From assembly GCA_964654665.1 (NCBI GenBank), contig CAZZKV010000003.1:62001-126000 (forward strand): DNA of 64,000 nt, in the 5' to 3' direction. Below the pieces are notes generated by a model that worked only from the letters and a program-made list of their open reading frames with translations, was not told where the DNA came from and did no database searches. Below are positions 51,424 through 60,660 of the stretch, piece by piece. The position numbers and the translations under genes are program-made. The first letter of the stretch is position 1. Every line of letters begins with the position of its first letter. Origin of the DNA: CALCKU01 sp964654665 (lineage in GTDB: Bacteria > Pseudomonadota > Alphaproteobacteria > Caulobacterales > Maricaulaceae).

Positions 51424-53997
51424 ATGCTCAAAAAATCTCTACTTATCGGCTCATCTACATTGCTGGCATTATCGATTGCGATACCCGCTGCTGCGCAATT
51501 AGATGATGAAATTATTGTTACAGCAACTAAACGTGTGACAACATTGCAAGAAACCCCTGTCGCGGTTTCTGTTACCGGCGCTGATGTTATTGAAAAAGCG
51601 CAAATTCTTGATATTCAAGATTTGCAATCTGTTGTGCCCTCCTTACGGGTTAACCAATTACAAACATCGCAAAATACAAATTTCGTTATTCGGGGTTTCG
51701 GTAATGGGGCCAATAATGCCGGCATCGAGCCGTCTGTTGGTGTTTTTATTGATGGTGTTTACCGGTCACGGTCTGCGGCACAAATTGGTGATCTTCCAAA
51801 GCTTGACCGTGTCGAGGTTCTTAAGGGCCCGCAATCAACGCTTTTTGGTAAAAATGCATCAGCCGGTGTTATCAGCGTTGTAACGGCAGCCCCATCCTTT
51901 GAAACCGAAGGCTATATTGAAGCCGGTATTGGCAATTATGACCAACGTATTCTTAAGGGCTATTATACATCAGGTATTACAGATGATTTGGCGGTAAGCA
52001 TCGGCGCCGGCATTAATAAACGCGACGGATTTTATGAAAATGTTGGTATTGACGGCGTGAGCGATTTTAATGACCGTAATCGGTTTTCTGTCCGCGGGCA
52101 GGCCCTTTATGAGCCAACTGATGCGCTGTCTTTGCGCGTTATTGCTGATTATAGCAGTATTAATGAAATTTGTTGCGGCGTTACGAACATCCAGAACCAA
52201 GGCGCGGCTTTGGCGATTGCCGCTCTGGGCGGACAATTTGCCGATGACACAGACCCGTTTGCCTATGAGACATTTTTCAATCGGGATTCAGAAAATGAAG
52301 TTGATGACTTTGGGTTCTCCGTCCATGTAGATGCCGATCTTGGTAAGGCGACCTTAACGTCGATTTCGGCCTATCGGAATAACCGGAGTAATTTTGATCA
52401 AGACGCCGATTTTAACACGCTACGTCTTCTCAATAGTGTGAACCAAGACCAGACCATTGATACAATTACGCAAGAATTAAGGTTAACATCAAATGGCGGC
52501 GAACAGTTTGACTGGATGATCGGCGGCTATTATTTCACTGAGGATATTGAGCAGATCGGCGGCCTTGAATTTGGGGATCAATTACAGCCGTACATTAATG
52601 TGTTGCTGCAACAGGCGACAGGATTACCGAACCTTCTGAATACGTTTGAAGGCCTTTACGGTGCGGCGCCAGGCACGTTTTTGGGCGGGGGCACGCAAAC
52701 GCGCGAAGCCTTTACGCAGGATAACGAAGCCTATTCTCTTTTCGGGACATTGGACTTTCATGTATCGGACCGTTTAACGGCTACTGTGGGGCTTAACTAT
52801 ACCGAAGATAAAAAACGGATTGAGAGCAATGTTACGAATGGTGATATTTTCTCCAGCATTGATTTGGTTAATGATCCGACAGTCTTTGGCATCACGGCTC
52901 CACAAGTCTTTTTTGGACAAATATTTACAGCCAATACGGCGGCATTTGCACCAGGAGGCCTTGCGCCAACACCGCAAAATATCGCCTTTGTTGAAAGCTT
53001 GGCCCCCGGCACCTCAGCCGCTGTTCAAGCTGGAGCCAATGCCTTAATCGCGGGTGTACAAACAACGCAATTCCAGCCGCAATTTGTAAACTTCCCGAAT
53101 TCGGTTGAAAGCGGGCGGTCCAATGATGATCAACTGACTTATACGGCGCGGCTGGCTTATGAGGTTAATGATATTTTCAATGTCTATGCCAGCTATTCGA
53201 CAGGCTTTAAGGCGACATCTTGGAATTTGTCACGGGACTCGCGTCCGTTCTTATCTGATCAAGCGGCTTTAGCGGCGGCAGGTTTGTTGCAAAACAATCA
53301 AGTGTTTAGAACACGGTTTGCGGGTCCAGAAGATGCCGAAGTTATCGAATTCGGTGTGAAAGCTCGGTTCGAGCGGGGTTATTTGAATCTCGCAGCTTTT
53401 GACCAAATTCTGGAAGGCTTCCAGTCTAATGTGTTCTTAGGTACGGGCTTTACACTGCTCAATGCGGGTCAACAATCAACATTAGGCTTTGAATTTGACG
53501 GGGCTTATTCACCGATTGATCCATTGACATTGACATTTGCCGGAACGATTTTGGATCCAAAATACGATGAATTTACAGCGGAACAGGGCGCGTCTATTGG
53601 CGGGGTTCCAACAGATTTATCCGGTGAAAATGTTGCGGGTGTTTCCGAAGTGTCCTTATCTGTTGGGGCCACCTATAACCATGATTTTGCTAATGGTATG
53701 TCTGGCTTCTTACGCGGTGATTTTCAATATGAAAGTGCCGTTCAAATTGTTGACGGTATTCCCACGGCGACAACGACGGCAGGAACGACATTTGATGTCG
53801 AGCGCGAAGTGAAAACATTTAACGCGGCCGCCGGTATTGATTTTGCTAATGGCTTGGCGTTGAATGTCTATGCACGGAACCTGTTCAATGATGAATATTT
53901 CCTCTCGGTCTTTCCGGGCGTGGCACAGGCAGGTGTTATTAATGCCTATCCAAACCAGCCGCGCACATATGGCGCATCGCTGCGCTACTCATTCTAG
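51424..53997 (+). CDS. TonB-dependent receptor
   Basis: 857 residues with signal peptide (LALSIAIPAAAQ) and TonB box DEIIVTATKR at about 28-37. The plug domain follows (about 45-160) with TPVAVSVTGADVIEKA, FVIRGFGNGANNAG and LDRVEVLKGPQSTLFGKNAS. A 22-strand barrel fills the rest and ends in YGASLRYSF. It imports a large nutrient across the outer membrane using TonB energy. The FGKNASAGVISVVTAAPSFE type is common in marine and sphingomonad alphaproteobacteria with varied substrates; nothing here identifies the ligand. No Fur box was recognised upstream. A strong terminator follows. Confidence 0.94.
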   Translation: MLKKSLLIGSSTLLALSIAIPAAAQLDDEIIVTATKRVTTLQETPVAVSVTGADVIEKAQILDIQDLQSVVPSLRVNQLQTSQNTNFVIRGFGNGANNAGIEPSVGVFIDGVYRSRSAAQIGDLPKLDRVEVLKGPQSTLFGKNASAGVISVVTAAPSFETEGYIEAGIGNYDQRILKGYYTSGITDDLAVSIGAGINKRDGFYENVGIDGVSDFNDRNRFSVRGQALYEPTDALSLRVIADYSSINEICCGVTNIQNQGAALAIAALGGQFADDTDPFAYETFFNRDSENEVDDFGFSVHVDADLGKATLTSISAYRNNRSNFDQDADFNTLRLLNSVNQDQTIDTITQELRLTSNGGEQFDWMIGGYYFTEDIEQIGGLEFGDQLQPYINVLLQQATGLPNLLNTFEGLYGAAPGTFLGGGTQTREAFTQDNEAYSLFGTLDFHVSDRLTATVGLNYTEDKKRIESNVTNGDIFSSIDLVNDPTVFGITAPQVFFGQIFTANTAAFAPGGLAPTPQNIAFVESLAPGTSAAVQAGANALIAGVQTTQFQPQFVNFPNSVESGRSNDDQLTYTARLAYEVNDIFNVYASYSTGFKATSWNLSRDSRPFLSDQAALAAAGLLQNNQVFRTRFAGPEDAEVIEFGVKARFERGYLNLAAFDQILEGFQSNVFLGTGFTLLNAGQQSTLGFEFDGAYSPIDPLTLTFAGTILDPKYDEFTAEQGASIGGVPTDLSGENVAGVSEVSLSVGATYNHDFANGMSGFLRGDFQYESAVQIVDGIPTATTTAGTTFDVEREVKTFNAAAGIDFANGLALNVYARNLFNDEYFLSVFPGVAQAGVINAYPNQPRTYGASLRYSF

Positions 53998-54020
53998 GTT
54001 TTATTTTCAGATAAACAAAA

Positions 54021-54045
54021 AGCCGCCTTTTAGGCGGCTTTTTTA
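54021..54045. terminator. Bidirectional terminator between TonB receptor and grpE
   Basis: AGCCGCC-TTTTA-GGCGGCT has a seven-base GC-rich stem with T-runs in both directions (TTTTTTT on plus, an A-run on the 5' side for minus). It serves the convergent receptor and hrcA-grpE transcripts. Confidence 0.92.
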
Positions 54046-54075
54046 TTGGCCTTATTGACCGATAGTCTGAGGCGT

Positions 54076-54732
54076 TTAGACTTTAGCAGGTCCCGTGGAA
54101 ACCGCAACCATAGCGGCCCGTAATGTTCGATCGCCCAATGTAAACCCTGTTTGCATAACCGTGGCTACATGGCCTTTTTCTTCATCCGATGGAATTTGCG
54201 CAACGGCCTGATGCACATTTGGGTCAAATTTAGAACCAACACCGGCGACGGCTTTAATTCCATGACGGGCCAAGATCATAATGAGATCTTTTTCGGTTAA
54301 CTCAATTCCGTCTAGCAGGTTTTTAGCATTATCTCCCATGTCTTTTTTGGCTTTACCATCCAGCGTTAGCAATGCGCGGGACAAATTATCATGGACGGAT
54401 AAAACATCGACAGCAAATCGTTCAATGCCATAAATTTTAGACGCGGCCACTTCGCGTTCGGCCCGCTTTTTTACATTTTCAGCATCAGCCATAGCGCGTA
54501 AGGCTTGATCTTTCAGTGTTGCCAGCTCGGTTTCCAATTGTTCAATTTTTTGCTGCGGAGTGATATCGTCAGCCGATTGGTCCTCGTCTTTATTGGCTAT
54601 GCTGCCATCGTCCTGTCTTTGGGCCATAGCCTCTTTTTCTATATCGATTGCTTTTTGCAGCGCATCAAGTTCCGCATCGCTGGGCAAACTGCCGTCAGTT
54701 TCGGGCGGGCGTGTGTCTTTTTTGTCAGCCAT
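54076..54732 (-). CDS. grpE: Nucleotide-exchange factor GrpE
   Basis: 218 residues. It releases ADP from DnaK in the cytoplasm. A long N-terminal coiled-coil region (about 55-110) leads to the conserved NVKKRAEREVAASKIYGIER, and the C-terminal beta domain has FDPNVHQAVAQIPSDE and VMQTGFTLGDRTLRAAMVAV. The first 50 residues are acidic and probably disordered. It lies 12 bases after hrcA in one unit. Confidence 0.97.
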   Translation of the reverse strand: MADKKDTRPPETDGSLPSDAELDALQKAIDIEKEAMAQRQDDGSIANKDEDQSADDITPQQKIEQLETELATLKDQALRAMADAENVKKRAEREVAASKIYGIERFAVDVLSVHDNLSRALLTLDGKAKKDMGDNAKNLLDGIELTEKDLIMILARHGIKAVAGVGSKFDPNVHQAVAQIPSDEEKGHVATVMQTGFTLGDRTLRAAMVAVSTGPAKV

Positions 54733-54744
54733 GGCTTTCCTTGT

Positions 54745-55848
54745 TTATTTATAATCATCGAGCCAACGCCCGACAAGTTGCGCGGTATAGTCCACCATTG
54801 GAATAACCCGTGCATAATTAATCCGCGTGGGGCCAATCACGCCGACTGCCCCGATTATATTTTGTGCTGAGTCGCGATAGGGTGCGACCACAACACTGCT
54901 TCCAGACAAGGAGAACAAAGGGTTTTCCGTGCCAATAAAAATTTTAACGCCGTCAGCATCTTCGGCCCGGTCAAGCAGGGCTATAAGCTCTTCTTTACGT
55001 TCCAAATCTTCAAACAACATTTGTATGCGCTCCAAATCGGTCTGTGCTTCTAAATTGTCAAGAAGCTGCGCACGCCCTCGGACGATTAATGAGCGCGAAT
55101 CGTTATTTTTTTTACCTATTGGCCCGATTTCGCCAGACCAACTGGCAAGACCTTGTTTAATTAAGTTGGCTGCGGCTTTATCAATCTCGGCACGGCCATG
55201 ATCCATTTCAGCAAGAATATCAATACGGGCTTCGTCCAGACGTCGGCCTTTCAGGCGGGCCGAAAGAAAGTTTCCAGCCCTTTCCATAGAGGCCGGTAAC
55301 AATCCGGGTGGGCGCGGCATCAATCGGTTCTCGACATGACCATCGGTATAGACAAGGACAACCAAAGTCTGATCATCGTCAAGATTGACAAATTCAACAT
55401 GCCGAAGGGGTTCGGTATGTTGTGCTGGCGTGTTAGGGGTTAAGACCAGTCCAGCCCCGCCAGCAAGCCCGGCGAGCATGGCCGAGGCCTGTTCTAACAT
55501 ATGTTCAGGGCTTTGGCCCGAAGCGGCAATACGGGCTTCCAGATTTAAGCGCTCACGTTTTGGTAAATCACCAATTTCCAAAAGTCCGTCAACAAAGAGC
55601 CGTAATCCTGATTGTGTTGGAATACGGCCTGCACTGATGTGGGGGCTATCTAATAATCCATACCGCGTGAGTTCGGCCATTGTATTGCGAATAGTGGCAG
55701 GGGATAAAGTGAGTCCGCCCGATAAGGAAAGGTTGCGCGAGCCGATAGGTTGCCCTGTTTCCAGATAGCTCTGAACAATATTACGAAAAATATTGCGCGC
55801 ACGGCTATCAAGGTCTGTTAATGACAGATTTTGAGACAAAAAACTCAT
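54745..55848 (-). CDS. hrcA: Heat-inducible transcription repressor HrcA
   Basis: 367 residues. The N-terminal winged helix has IFRNIVQSYLETGQPIGSRN and LSPATIRNTMAELTRYGLLD with PHISAGRIPTQSGLRLFVD, all typical. The GAF-like middle and C-terminal VVVAPYRDSAQNIIGAVGVI and GPTRINYARVIPMVDY follow. HrcA represses genes with CIRCE operators, but I found no CIRCE in this window, so its targets (usually groESL) are elsewhere. A sigma-32-like promoter lies directly upstream, and there is no ribosome binding site before the ATG. Confidence 0.96.
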   Translation of the reverse strand: MSFLSQNLSLTDLDSRARNIFRNIVQSYLETGQPIGSRNLSLSGGLTLSPATIRNTMAELTRYGLLDSPHISAGRIPTQSGLRLFVDGLLEIGDLPKRERLNLEARIAASGQSPEHMLEQASAMLAGLAGGAGLVLTPNTPAQHTEPLRHVEFVNLDDDQTLVVLVYTDGHVENRLMPRPPGLLPASMERAGNFLSARLKGRRLDEARIDILAEMDHGRAEIDKAAANLIKQGLASWSGEIGPIGKKNNDSRSLIVRGRAQLLDNLEAQTDLERIQMLFEDLERKEELIALLDRAEDADGVKIFIGTENPLFSLSGSSVVVAPYRDSAQNIIGAVGVIGPTRINYARVIPMVDYTAQLVGRWLDDYK

Positions 55849-55854
55849 GACGAA

Positions 55855-55884
55855 TATGTGGGCGTAAGCAGCATTAATTTCAAG
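55855..55884 (-). promoter_or_regulatory. Sigma-32-like promoter of hrcA-grpE
   Basis: On the minus strand CTTGAA (55879-55884), a 16-base spacer and CCCACATA (55855-55862) match the heat-shock consensus CTTGAA-N13-17-CCCATNT. The -10 ends six bases before the hrcA ATG, so transcription would start at or very near the start codon, giving a leaderless message. This agrees with the lack of a Shine-Dalgarno sequence. Confidence 0.6.
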
Positions 55885-55913
55885 ACAATTGGAAGGCGCA
55901 GCGGGATTTTAGC

Positions 55914-57254
55914 CTAGCTGGGCTCATTGCCGGTTTGTGGCGGGTGATCAATGATAACAAATCGTCCATTTTGTATTTGATAGATGGCCAAACCGCGATC
56001 CGGTGTACCGTTGACGTTCAGTCGTACCGGGCCGTTAACACCGTAAAATCCAGCGGGGTCTTCGGCTCGTTGGCGACGTTCTTTGGGATCACCATCCGCA
56101 ATAAAGACACCAAAGTTCACAGCGTCATAAGCTTGAGACGCTAGCCGAGATGGATCTGCAGCATAGTTGCGATCATAGCTATCGATAAAGCGCCGCTGGG
56201 CTTCTTGATCGGGTCCGGCGAAAATCCCGCCAGATAATGCGGGCTCACGGACGGTTTCCGTGCGATTCCATAAGCCCGTTCCCATAAACTGCACTTCAGA
56301 AATACTATCGCTGTAATAGGGGAGTAGTGGTGCTAGAGAGAGCAGCGCCGTCCCGCCTTCCGGTAATAAAATGGCATCAAATGCCATAGGGCCCTCTCCG
56401 CCTGTGAGCTCTTCATTTGCTTCAAAGCTTTCCGCAATTTTACGGGCAGGGGCTTGCATGACTGTGATATCATTCCCTTTATAGCTCTCAGATACGGTAA
56501 TCTCTCCGCCAATACGGGCCACGGCGGTCCGATATGCGGATAGCACCCGGCGGCCATAGCGACTATCGGGCCCCAAATAAGCAAAGCGCAATGCTCCGGT
56601 TCCTGCAGCAAAACTTACTACACGGTCAACTTCGGCTTCTGGTGGAATGGATAAGAGATAGGTCCCGTTGCCGGCGGCTTTTTGATCTGTTGAAAAAGCC
56701 AGTATAGGCGTATTGGCTCGCCGAGCTTCATTGCTGGCCGCTTTTACAGCCCCTGATAATATTGGGCCAAGAATGACATCGGCCCCGGATTGGATAGCCG
56801 CTTTCGCCGCCGATTTAGCGCCGTTCGGGGTTCCGCCCGTATCTAGGGCGATAATCAATGTGTCTGCTTCGCTACGGTTGAAAACAGCCAGTTCAGCGGC
56901 TTTGAGCATTGAGGCTGCCTCTTCGCGCAGGCGCGTATTTTTTGCGGAAAAGGGCAAGAGAAGGGCCAGACGTTTTATGTCGCGCCCATCCATATGCGGC
57001 GGGGTTAACCCATTGCGAATATAGGTTTTTTTAATTTCGGGTGCGATATCTATTTCGGTAGGTGTTTGGGTTGCTGGAGTCGGGTTTTCATCCTCCAATT
57101 CCGGTAATTCAGCATTAGGCTGCGGAACAGGCGGGGCGGGAATAGGGTGCTGCGGGGGCGGGGGTAATTGCGTTGTTGAACAGGCCGACAAGATGGCAAG
57201 CGCGCTGCCGGTCAGAAGGGTTTTGACGCAAGTAGAAAAGTTTTTTATTGCCAT
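55914..57254 (-). CDS. LpoA-like penicillin-binding protein activator lipoprotein
   Basis: 446 residues from ATG 57254 with signal peptide and lipobox LSAC. A Pro-rich linker (QLPPPPQHPIPAPPVPQP) is followed by a periplasmic-binding-protein-like domain (about 90-430), with LALLLPFSAKNTRLREEAAS and GADVILGPILSGAVKAASNE, as in the C-terminal half of LpoA. LpoA stimulates the cell-wall synthase PBP1A in enterobacteria. Here the N-terminal TPR half is missing and replaced by a short linker, so the alphaproteobacterial protein may have a different partner. It diverges from rsmI as yraM does from yraL. Confidence 0.85.
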   Translation of the reverse strand: MAIKNFSTCVKTLLTGSALAILSACSTTQLPPPPQHPIPAPPVPQPNAELPELEDENPTPATQTPTEIDIAPEIKKTYIRNGLTPPHMDGRDIKRLALLLPFSAKNTRLREEAASMLKAAELAVFNRSEADTLIIALDTGGTPNGAKSAAKAAIQSGADVILGPILSGAVKAASNEARRANTPILAFSTDQKAAGNGTYLLSIPPEAEVDRVVSFAAGTGALRFAYLGPDSRYGRRVLSAYRTAVARIGGEITVSESYKGNDITVMQAPARKIAESFEANEELTGGEGPMAFDAILLPEGGTALLSLAPLLPYYSDSISEVQFMGTGLWNRTETVREPALSGGIFAGPDQEAQRRFIDSYDRNYAADPSRLASQAYDAVNFGVFIADGDPKERRQRAEDPAGFYGVNGPVRLNVNGTPDRGLAIYQIQNGRFVIIDHPPQTGNEPS

Positions 57255-57350
57255 GAGCAAGAAGGTCCGTGATGACTGGCCATTAAAGATACGTTATCGG
57301 ATAGTCCTAAGGGTGTGTGTCCTGCGGGGCAATACTCATTTGGCGAGAAA

Positions 57351-58220
57351 ATGCATATGAAGTCATTTGAAAAGACGGAAACCCCGCTCAATAGTCTTCT
57401 GCCCGGCTTATATGTTGTGGCCACGCCGATTGGTAATATCAGGGATATCACATTGCGCGGGTTGGATGTTTTGCGTGCTGCCGATATTATCTTATCGGAA
57501 GATACGCGCCGAACCGGTAAATTATTGGAAAGCTTTTCCATAGATTCGCAGTTATCGCCTTATCATGACCAAAATGCGGCAAAACGTGTGCCGGGCGTAA
57601 TCAAAGACTTACAAGCCGGTAAACGTATGGCGCTTGTCAGTGATGCGGGAACGCCGTTGGTGTCTGATCCGGGGTATAAGTTGGTTAGTGCCGTGATTGC
57701 AGCAGGGTTGGATGTGTTTCCAGTACCGGGGGCATCGTCATTGCTGGCGGGACTTGTAAAATCCGGCCTTCCAAGTGATGCCGTATTTTTTGCCGGATTT
57801 CTGCCGGCCAAATCGGCGGCGCGGATAACGGCCTTAAAGACGATGAAAACAATTCCGGGAACATTAGTTTTTTTTGAAACCGGGCAAAGAATAAGAGAGA
57901 GTATACGGGACATGATAGATGTGTTGGGGGACCGCCGCGCGGCTTTGACACGGGAGTTGACAAAAACATATGAAGCGGCGCGTTATGGTTCGCTTTCAGA
58001 GATATTACAAAGCATAGAGTTGCATCCGCCGCGCGGGGAAATCGTGCTCTTGATTGACCGGGTTACAGCCGTTCAACGGTGGAGCGAAGCCGAGATTGAT
58101 GCTGGTCTTGATAGGCTACGGCCCGATATGGGCGTCAAGGCTGCCGCCAATATATTAGCGCAAGAATCGGGTTGGCCGAAACGCGAAATTTATAATTATG
58201 CTGTGAAACGTGAGCAATAG
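57351..58220 (+). CDS. rsmI: 16S rRNA (cytidine1402-2'-O)-methyltransferase RsmI
   Basis: 289 residues from ATG 57351; the frame is open from 57315 but those residues are not family-like, and a further ATG lies at 57357. The tetrapyrrole-methylase fold is clear: LYVVATPIGNIRDITLRGL, then ADIILSEDTRRTG, SDAGTPLVSDPGYKLV and GASSLLAGLVKSGLP. It methylates the ribose of C1402 in the decoding centre together with RsmH. The stop lies inside the start of yraN, giving an 11-base overlap. Confidence 0.95.
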   Translation: MHMKSFEKTETPLNSLLPGLYVVATPIGNIRDITLRGLDVLRAADIILSEDTRRTGKLLESFSIDSQLSPYHDQNAAKRVPGVIKDLQAGKRMALVSDAGTPLVSDPGYKLVSAVIAAGLDVFPVPGASSLLAGLVKSGLPSDAVFFAGFLPAKSAARITALKTMKTIPGTLVFFETGQRIRESIRDMIDVLGDRRAALTRELTKTYEAARYGSLSEILQSIELHPPRGEIVLLIDRVTAVQRWSEAEIDAGLDRLRPDMGVKAAANILAQESGWPKREIYNYAVKREQ

Positions 58221-58581
58221 AGCCAGAAATGAAAGAGCTGGCCGGCGGGCCGAGGGATTTGCCGCTTTATATTTGCGGGTTAAAGGTTACCATATTTTAG
58301 AGCGGCGCTATAAGACCCGGCGCGGCGAAATTGATATCATCGCACAGAGGGGTCAATCACTCGCTATCATAGAGGTTAAACAGCGGGCGACATTAGAGGC
58401 TGCGCAGGCCGCGATAACACGGCAAGGACAGACTCGTATTATGGCTGCTGCGCATATTTATATTGGGCGTAATAAGGCCGTGCAAAAACTCGGGTGTCGC
58501 TATGATATTATTTTTGTGATCGGGCGGCGATGGGGGCTTGGCCGGATATTGCATTTACCGGATGCTTGGCGCGGATATTAA
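58210..58581 (+). CDS. yraN: UPF0102 endonuclease-like protein YraN
   Basis: 123 residues from GTG 58210, overlapping rsmI. The PD-(D/E)XK nuclease-like core is visible: AEGFAALYLRVKGYHILERR, RRGEIDIIAQRG with the catalytic Glu and Asp, and AIIEVKQRAT with the E-x-K, all typical of the UPF0102/YraN family. The substrate is unknown, although Holliday-junction-resolvase relatives suggest DNA. Its conserved neighbourhood is rsmI-yraN-BON lipoprotein. Confidence 0.93.
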   Translation: MSNRARNERAGRRAEGFAALYLRVKGYHILERRYKTRRGEIDIIAQRGQSLAIIEVKQRATLEAAQAAITRQGQTRIMAAAHIYIGRNKAVQKLGCRYDIIFVIGRRWGLGRILHLPDAWRGY

Positions 58582-58670
58582 GGATATTAAAATGGCAAAT
58601 ATATTAAGGCTTCGTAAGACTGCCGTTTAGTAACCTTTGGCTAAGCTTTGCGCTGTAATTTGCGTCTATT

Positions 58671-59567
58671 ATGAAAAAATTTACTATCTTTATCACCGTG
58701 TCTTCTGTCATTGCTTTGTCTGGCTGTGCTATTACGACGGCCGGGATTAAAAAAGGGGATGAACGAAATTTCGCCCGCTCGATGAATGATGTATCGGCAG
58801 GGCGGGTTATCAAGGCGCGTATGATGCGGGCACCGGATATTAAGCTAGGCGGTGTTAATGTAGGTGTGGCCGAAGGCATTGTCGTGCTGTCCGGCAATGT
58901 TGATAGTGATGAAGACCGGATAGAAGCTGAACGGATCGCGTGGTCCGCCCCTAATGTTGAACGCATTGGAAATGAGATCAAAGTTAAAGGTAAAAAAGGC
59001 GCCATTCGCGGTACGAAAGATGCGGTGCTGAGCCAGTCCGTACGCGCCCGAATGGTGGCCGATAAATATGTCAAATCGCGGAATTATAATATCGAGGTCC
59101 ATGACGGTACGGTTTACCTTTTAGGGATTGCGCGGAGTAAGCAAGAATTGGAACGGGCAGCGCAAATTGCCAGTACAACACGCGGGACACGCGAGGTGGT
59201 GTCTTATGTTAAGATAAGTGAGCGGGGTACACGGAGTGTTGCAGCCCCAGCCCATACGCCGTCATATTCCGCGCCTGTAAACGGAGTGCTTACAGGATCC
59301 CAATCTGGTGCAATCCCCTTTGTGCCTCAAGGCACGATTGAGGCTCCCTCTAGTCGTGTTAGTCAGCGGGCTTTACCCAGTATTTTACAAAATGCTCCCT
59401 TGGGCGGCAATTTACCCTCTGGCGCGAATGCAGCCGTTGACGGTATTGAAACTTATGCGACGGGCCGGGCTGGCCAAGCGGTGGATGTCACCGAATCGGC
59501 TCCATATTATATTAATCCCGATACGGGTGAGGAAATTCCTGTTAAATGGGTACAAGGCGGCCAATAA
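58671..59567 (+). CDS. BON-domain outer-membrane lipoprotein (DolP-like)
   Basis: 298 residues. The lipoprotein signal has lipobox LSGC (Cys near 19). Two BON domains occupy about 45-115 (VNVGVAEGIVVLSGNVDSDE) and 120-190 (YNIEVHDGTVYLLGIARSKQ). BON domains bind phospholipid; E. coli DolP sits in the outer membrane and supports BamA and cell-wall remodelling. The C-terminal 100 residues (about 195-298) are Ser/Pro/Gly/Ala-rich, absent from DolP. The gene follows rsmI and yraN, which is the enterobacterial order. Confidence 0.88.
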   Translation: MKKFTIFITVSSVIALSGCAITTAGIKKGDERNFARSMNDVSAGRVIKARMMRAPDIKLGGVNVGVAEGIVVLSGNVDSDEDRIEAERIAWSAPNVERIGNEIKVKGKKGAIRGTKDAVLSQSVRARMVADKYVKSRNYNIEVHDGTVYLLGIARSKQELERAAQIASTTRGTREVVSYVKISERGTRSVAAPAHTPSYSAPVNGVLTGSQSGAIPFVPQGTIEAPSSRVSQRALPSILQNAPLGGNLPSGANAAVDGIETYATGRAGQAVDVTESAPYYINPDTGEEIPVKWVQGGQ

Positions 59568-59613
59568 TGCCCAATTGTGCAGGGGTTTATAGGCTGGAAA
59601 TACGAACCCGGGT

Positions 59614-60651
59614 CTAGCTCCGCCAGCGCAGAGTTTTAGCTTTGACCGGATTGACGAAATCCCGTCCGTCCCTATGGGCCGCAGCCCATTCTTTTTTAAT
59701 GGCGAAATACCATTTTGCTTGTGTATCGGCATCATCAACCAGCATGAGATTAGGCGTATGGTTTAAACCCATTTGCTGTAAGTCGACCATATTGGCATCC
59801 TGACGCAAAAAGGCGCGGGCGAAGAGGCCAAGCAGCGGGGCTAGCGTGCGAAACAAGCTATGGTTTGAGAAGAAAATCTGTCGAATTTGAGTTCGGGTTT
59901 CGCTGATAGGCGTGACAGCCGTAAAAGAGAGTATTTCCCGAGTTCCAACGATAATATGTTCGGTACGAATGCCCGGCAGGGTGAAGGTGATTTCAGTTTG
60001 CGGGGTTCCGCCCAATATTTTATAGGCGAAACTATTGGATGAGGGAGTATGACGTATCATGGCAAAACCACGTATTCGCGGCTCAAAGGTTTTGGCTTTT
60101 TCATGAATAGATTTTTCTGACCGCCACCACCATTGGCGATGAACATAGGGGCCATGAGCTGGGTCCATTAACCCAATAACCGCATGGTCGACATGACAAT
60201 TGAGTATCAATTGATCATCCATCAGGGCTTTACGTCCCGATATAGGTAGAGTTGGCGGCTCTATGGGTGGCTTTCCGGAAAATCGTTTATCCTCGGCTAT
60301 ATAAATCCAGATGAACGACCCTATTTCGCGTATAGGAAAAATTCTTTGTCTAATTTTTTCTGTATCAAAACTTTGCGGTGCACAGAGCGCAGGGATTGCC
60401 GTGCAGGCACCCGAAATCGTTTGAAAGCGCCAACCATGATAAGGACATTCCACCGTATCGTCGATGATTTTTCCAGATGATAACGGCGCGGCGCGGTGCG
60501 GGCAGATATCGCGCATGGCAAAGACTGTGCCGTCTTTATGCCGGCCTAAGGTGATCGGCTCGCCCGCGATTTCCTTGCGTGTGAGCGTGCCTGGTTTCAG
60601 ATCTGTGCTCAGACCAACGAAATACCATATATCCAAAACGAATGGGTTCAT
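59614..60651 (-). CDS. Rieske-type aromatic ring-hydroxylating oxygenase
   Basis: 345 residues. The Rieske [2Fe-2S] site is ICPHRAAPL then VECPYHGWRF (CxH..CxxH, about 48-75). The mononuclear iron site lies in VDHAVIGLMDPAHGPYVHRQ (about 155-175), keeping the H-x4-H and nearby Asp. It would insert oxygen into an aromatic or sterol-like substrate using electrons from an unlinked reductase. Type is closest to the KshA/VanA-like single-component oxygenases. It starts nine bases after the gluQ stop on the same strand. Substrate unknown. Confidence 0.88.
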   Translation of the reverse strand: MNPFVLDIWYFVGLSTDLKPGTLTRKEIAGEPITLGRHKDGTVFAMRDICPHRAAPLSSGKIIDDTVECPYHGWRFQTISGACTAIPALCAPQSFDTEKIRQRIFPIREIGSFIWIYIAEDKRFSGKPPIEPPTLPISGRKALMDDQLILNCHVDHAVIGLMDPAHGPYVHRQWWWRSEKSIHEKAKTFEPRIRGFAMIRHTPSSNSFAYKILGGTPQTEITFTLPGIRTEHIIVGTREILSFTAVTPISETRTQIRQIFFSNHSLFRTLAPLLGLFARAFLRQDANMVDLQQMGLNHTPNLMLVDDADTQAKWYFAIKKEWAAAHRDGRDFVNPVKAKTLRWRS

Positions 60652-60660
60652 AGATAAGGC

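Noticed and set aside
55849..55913. CIRCE operator for HrcA
   Set aside because: No TTAGCACTC-N9-GAGTGCTAA or close variant is present upstream of hrcA or elsewhere that I could see.
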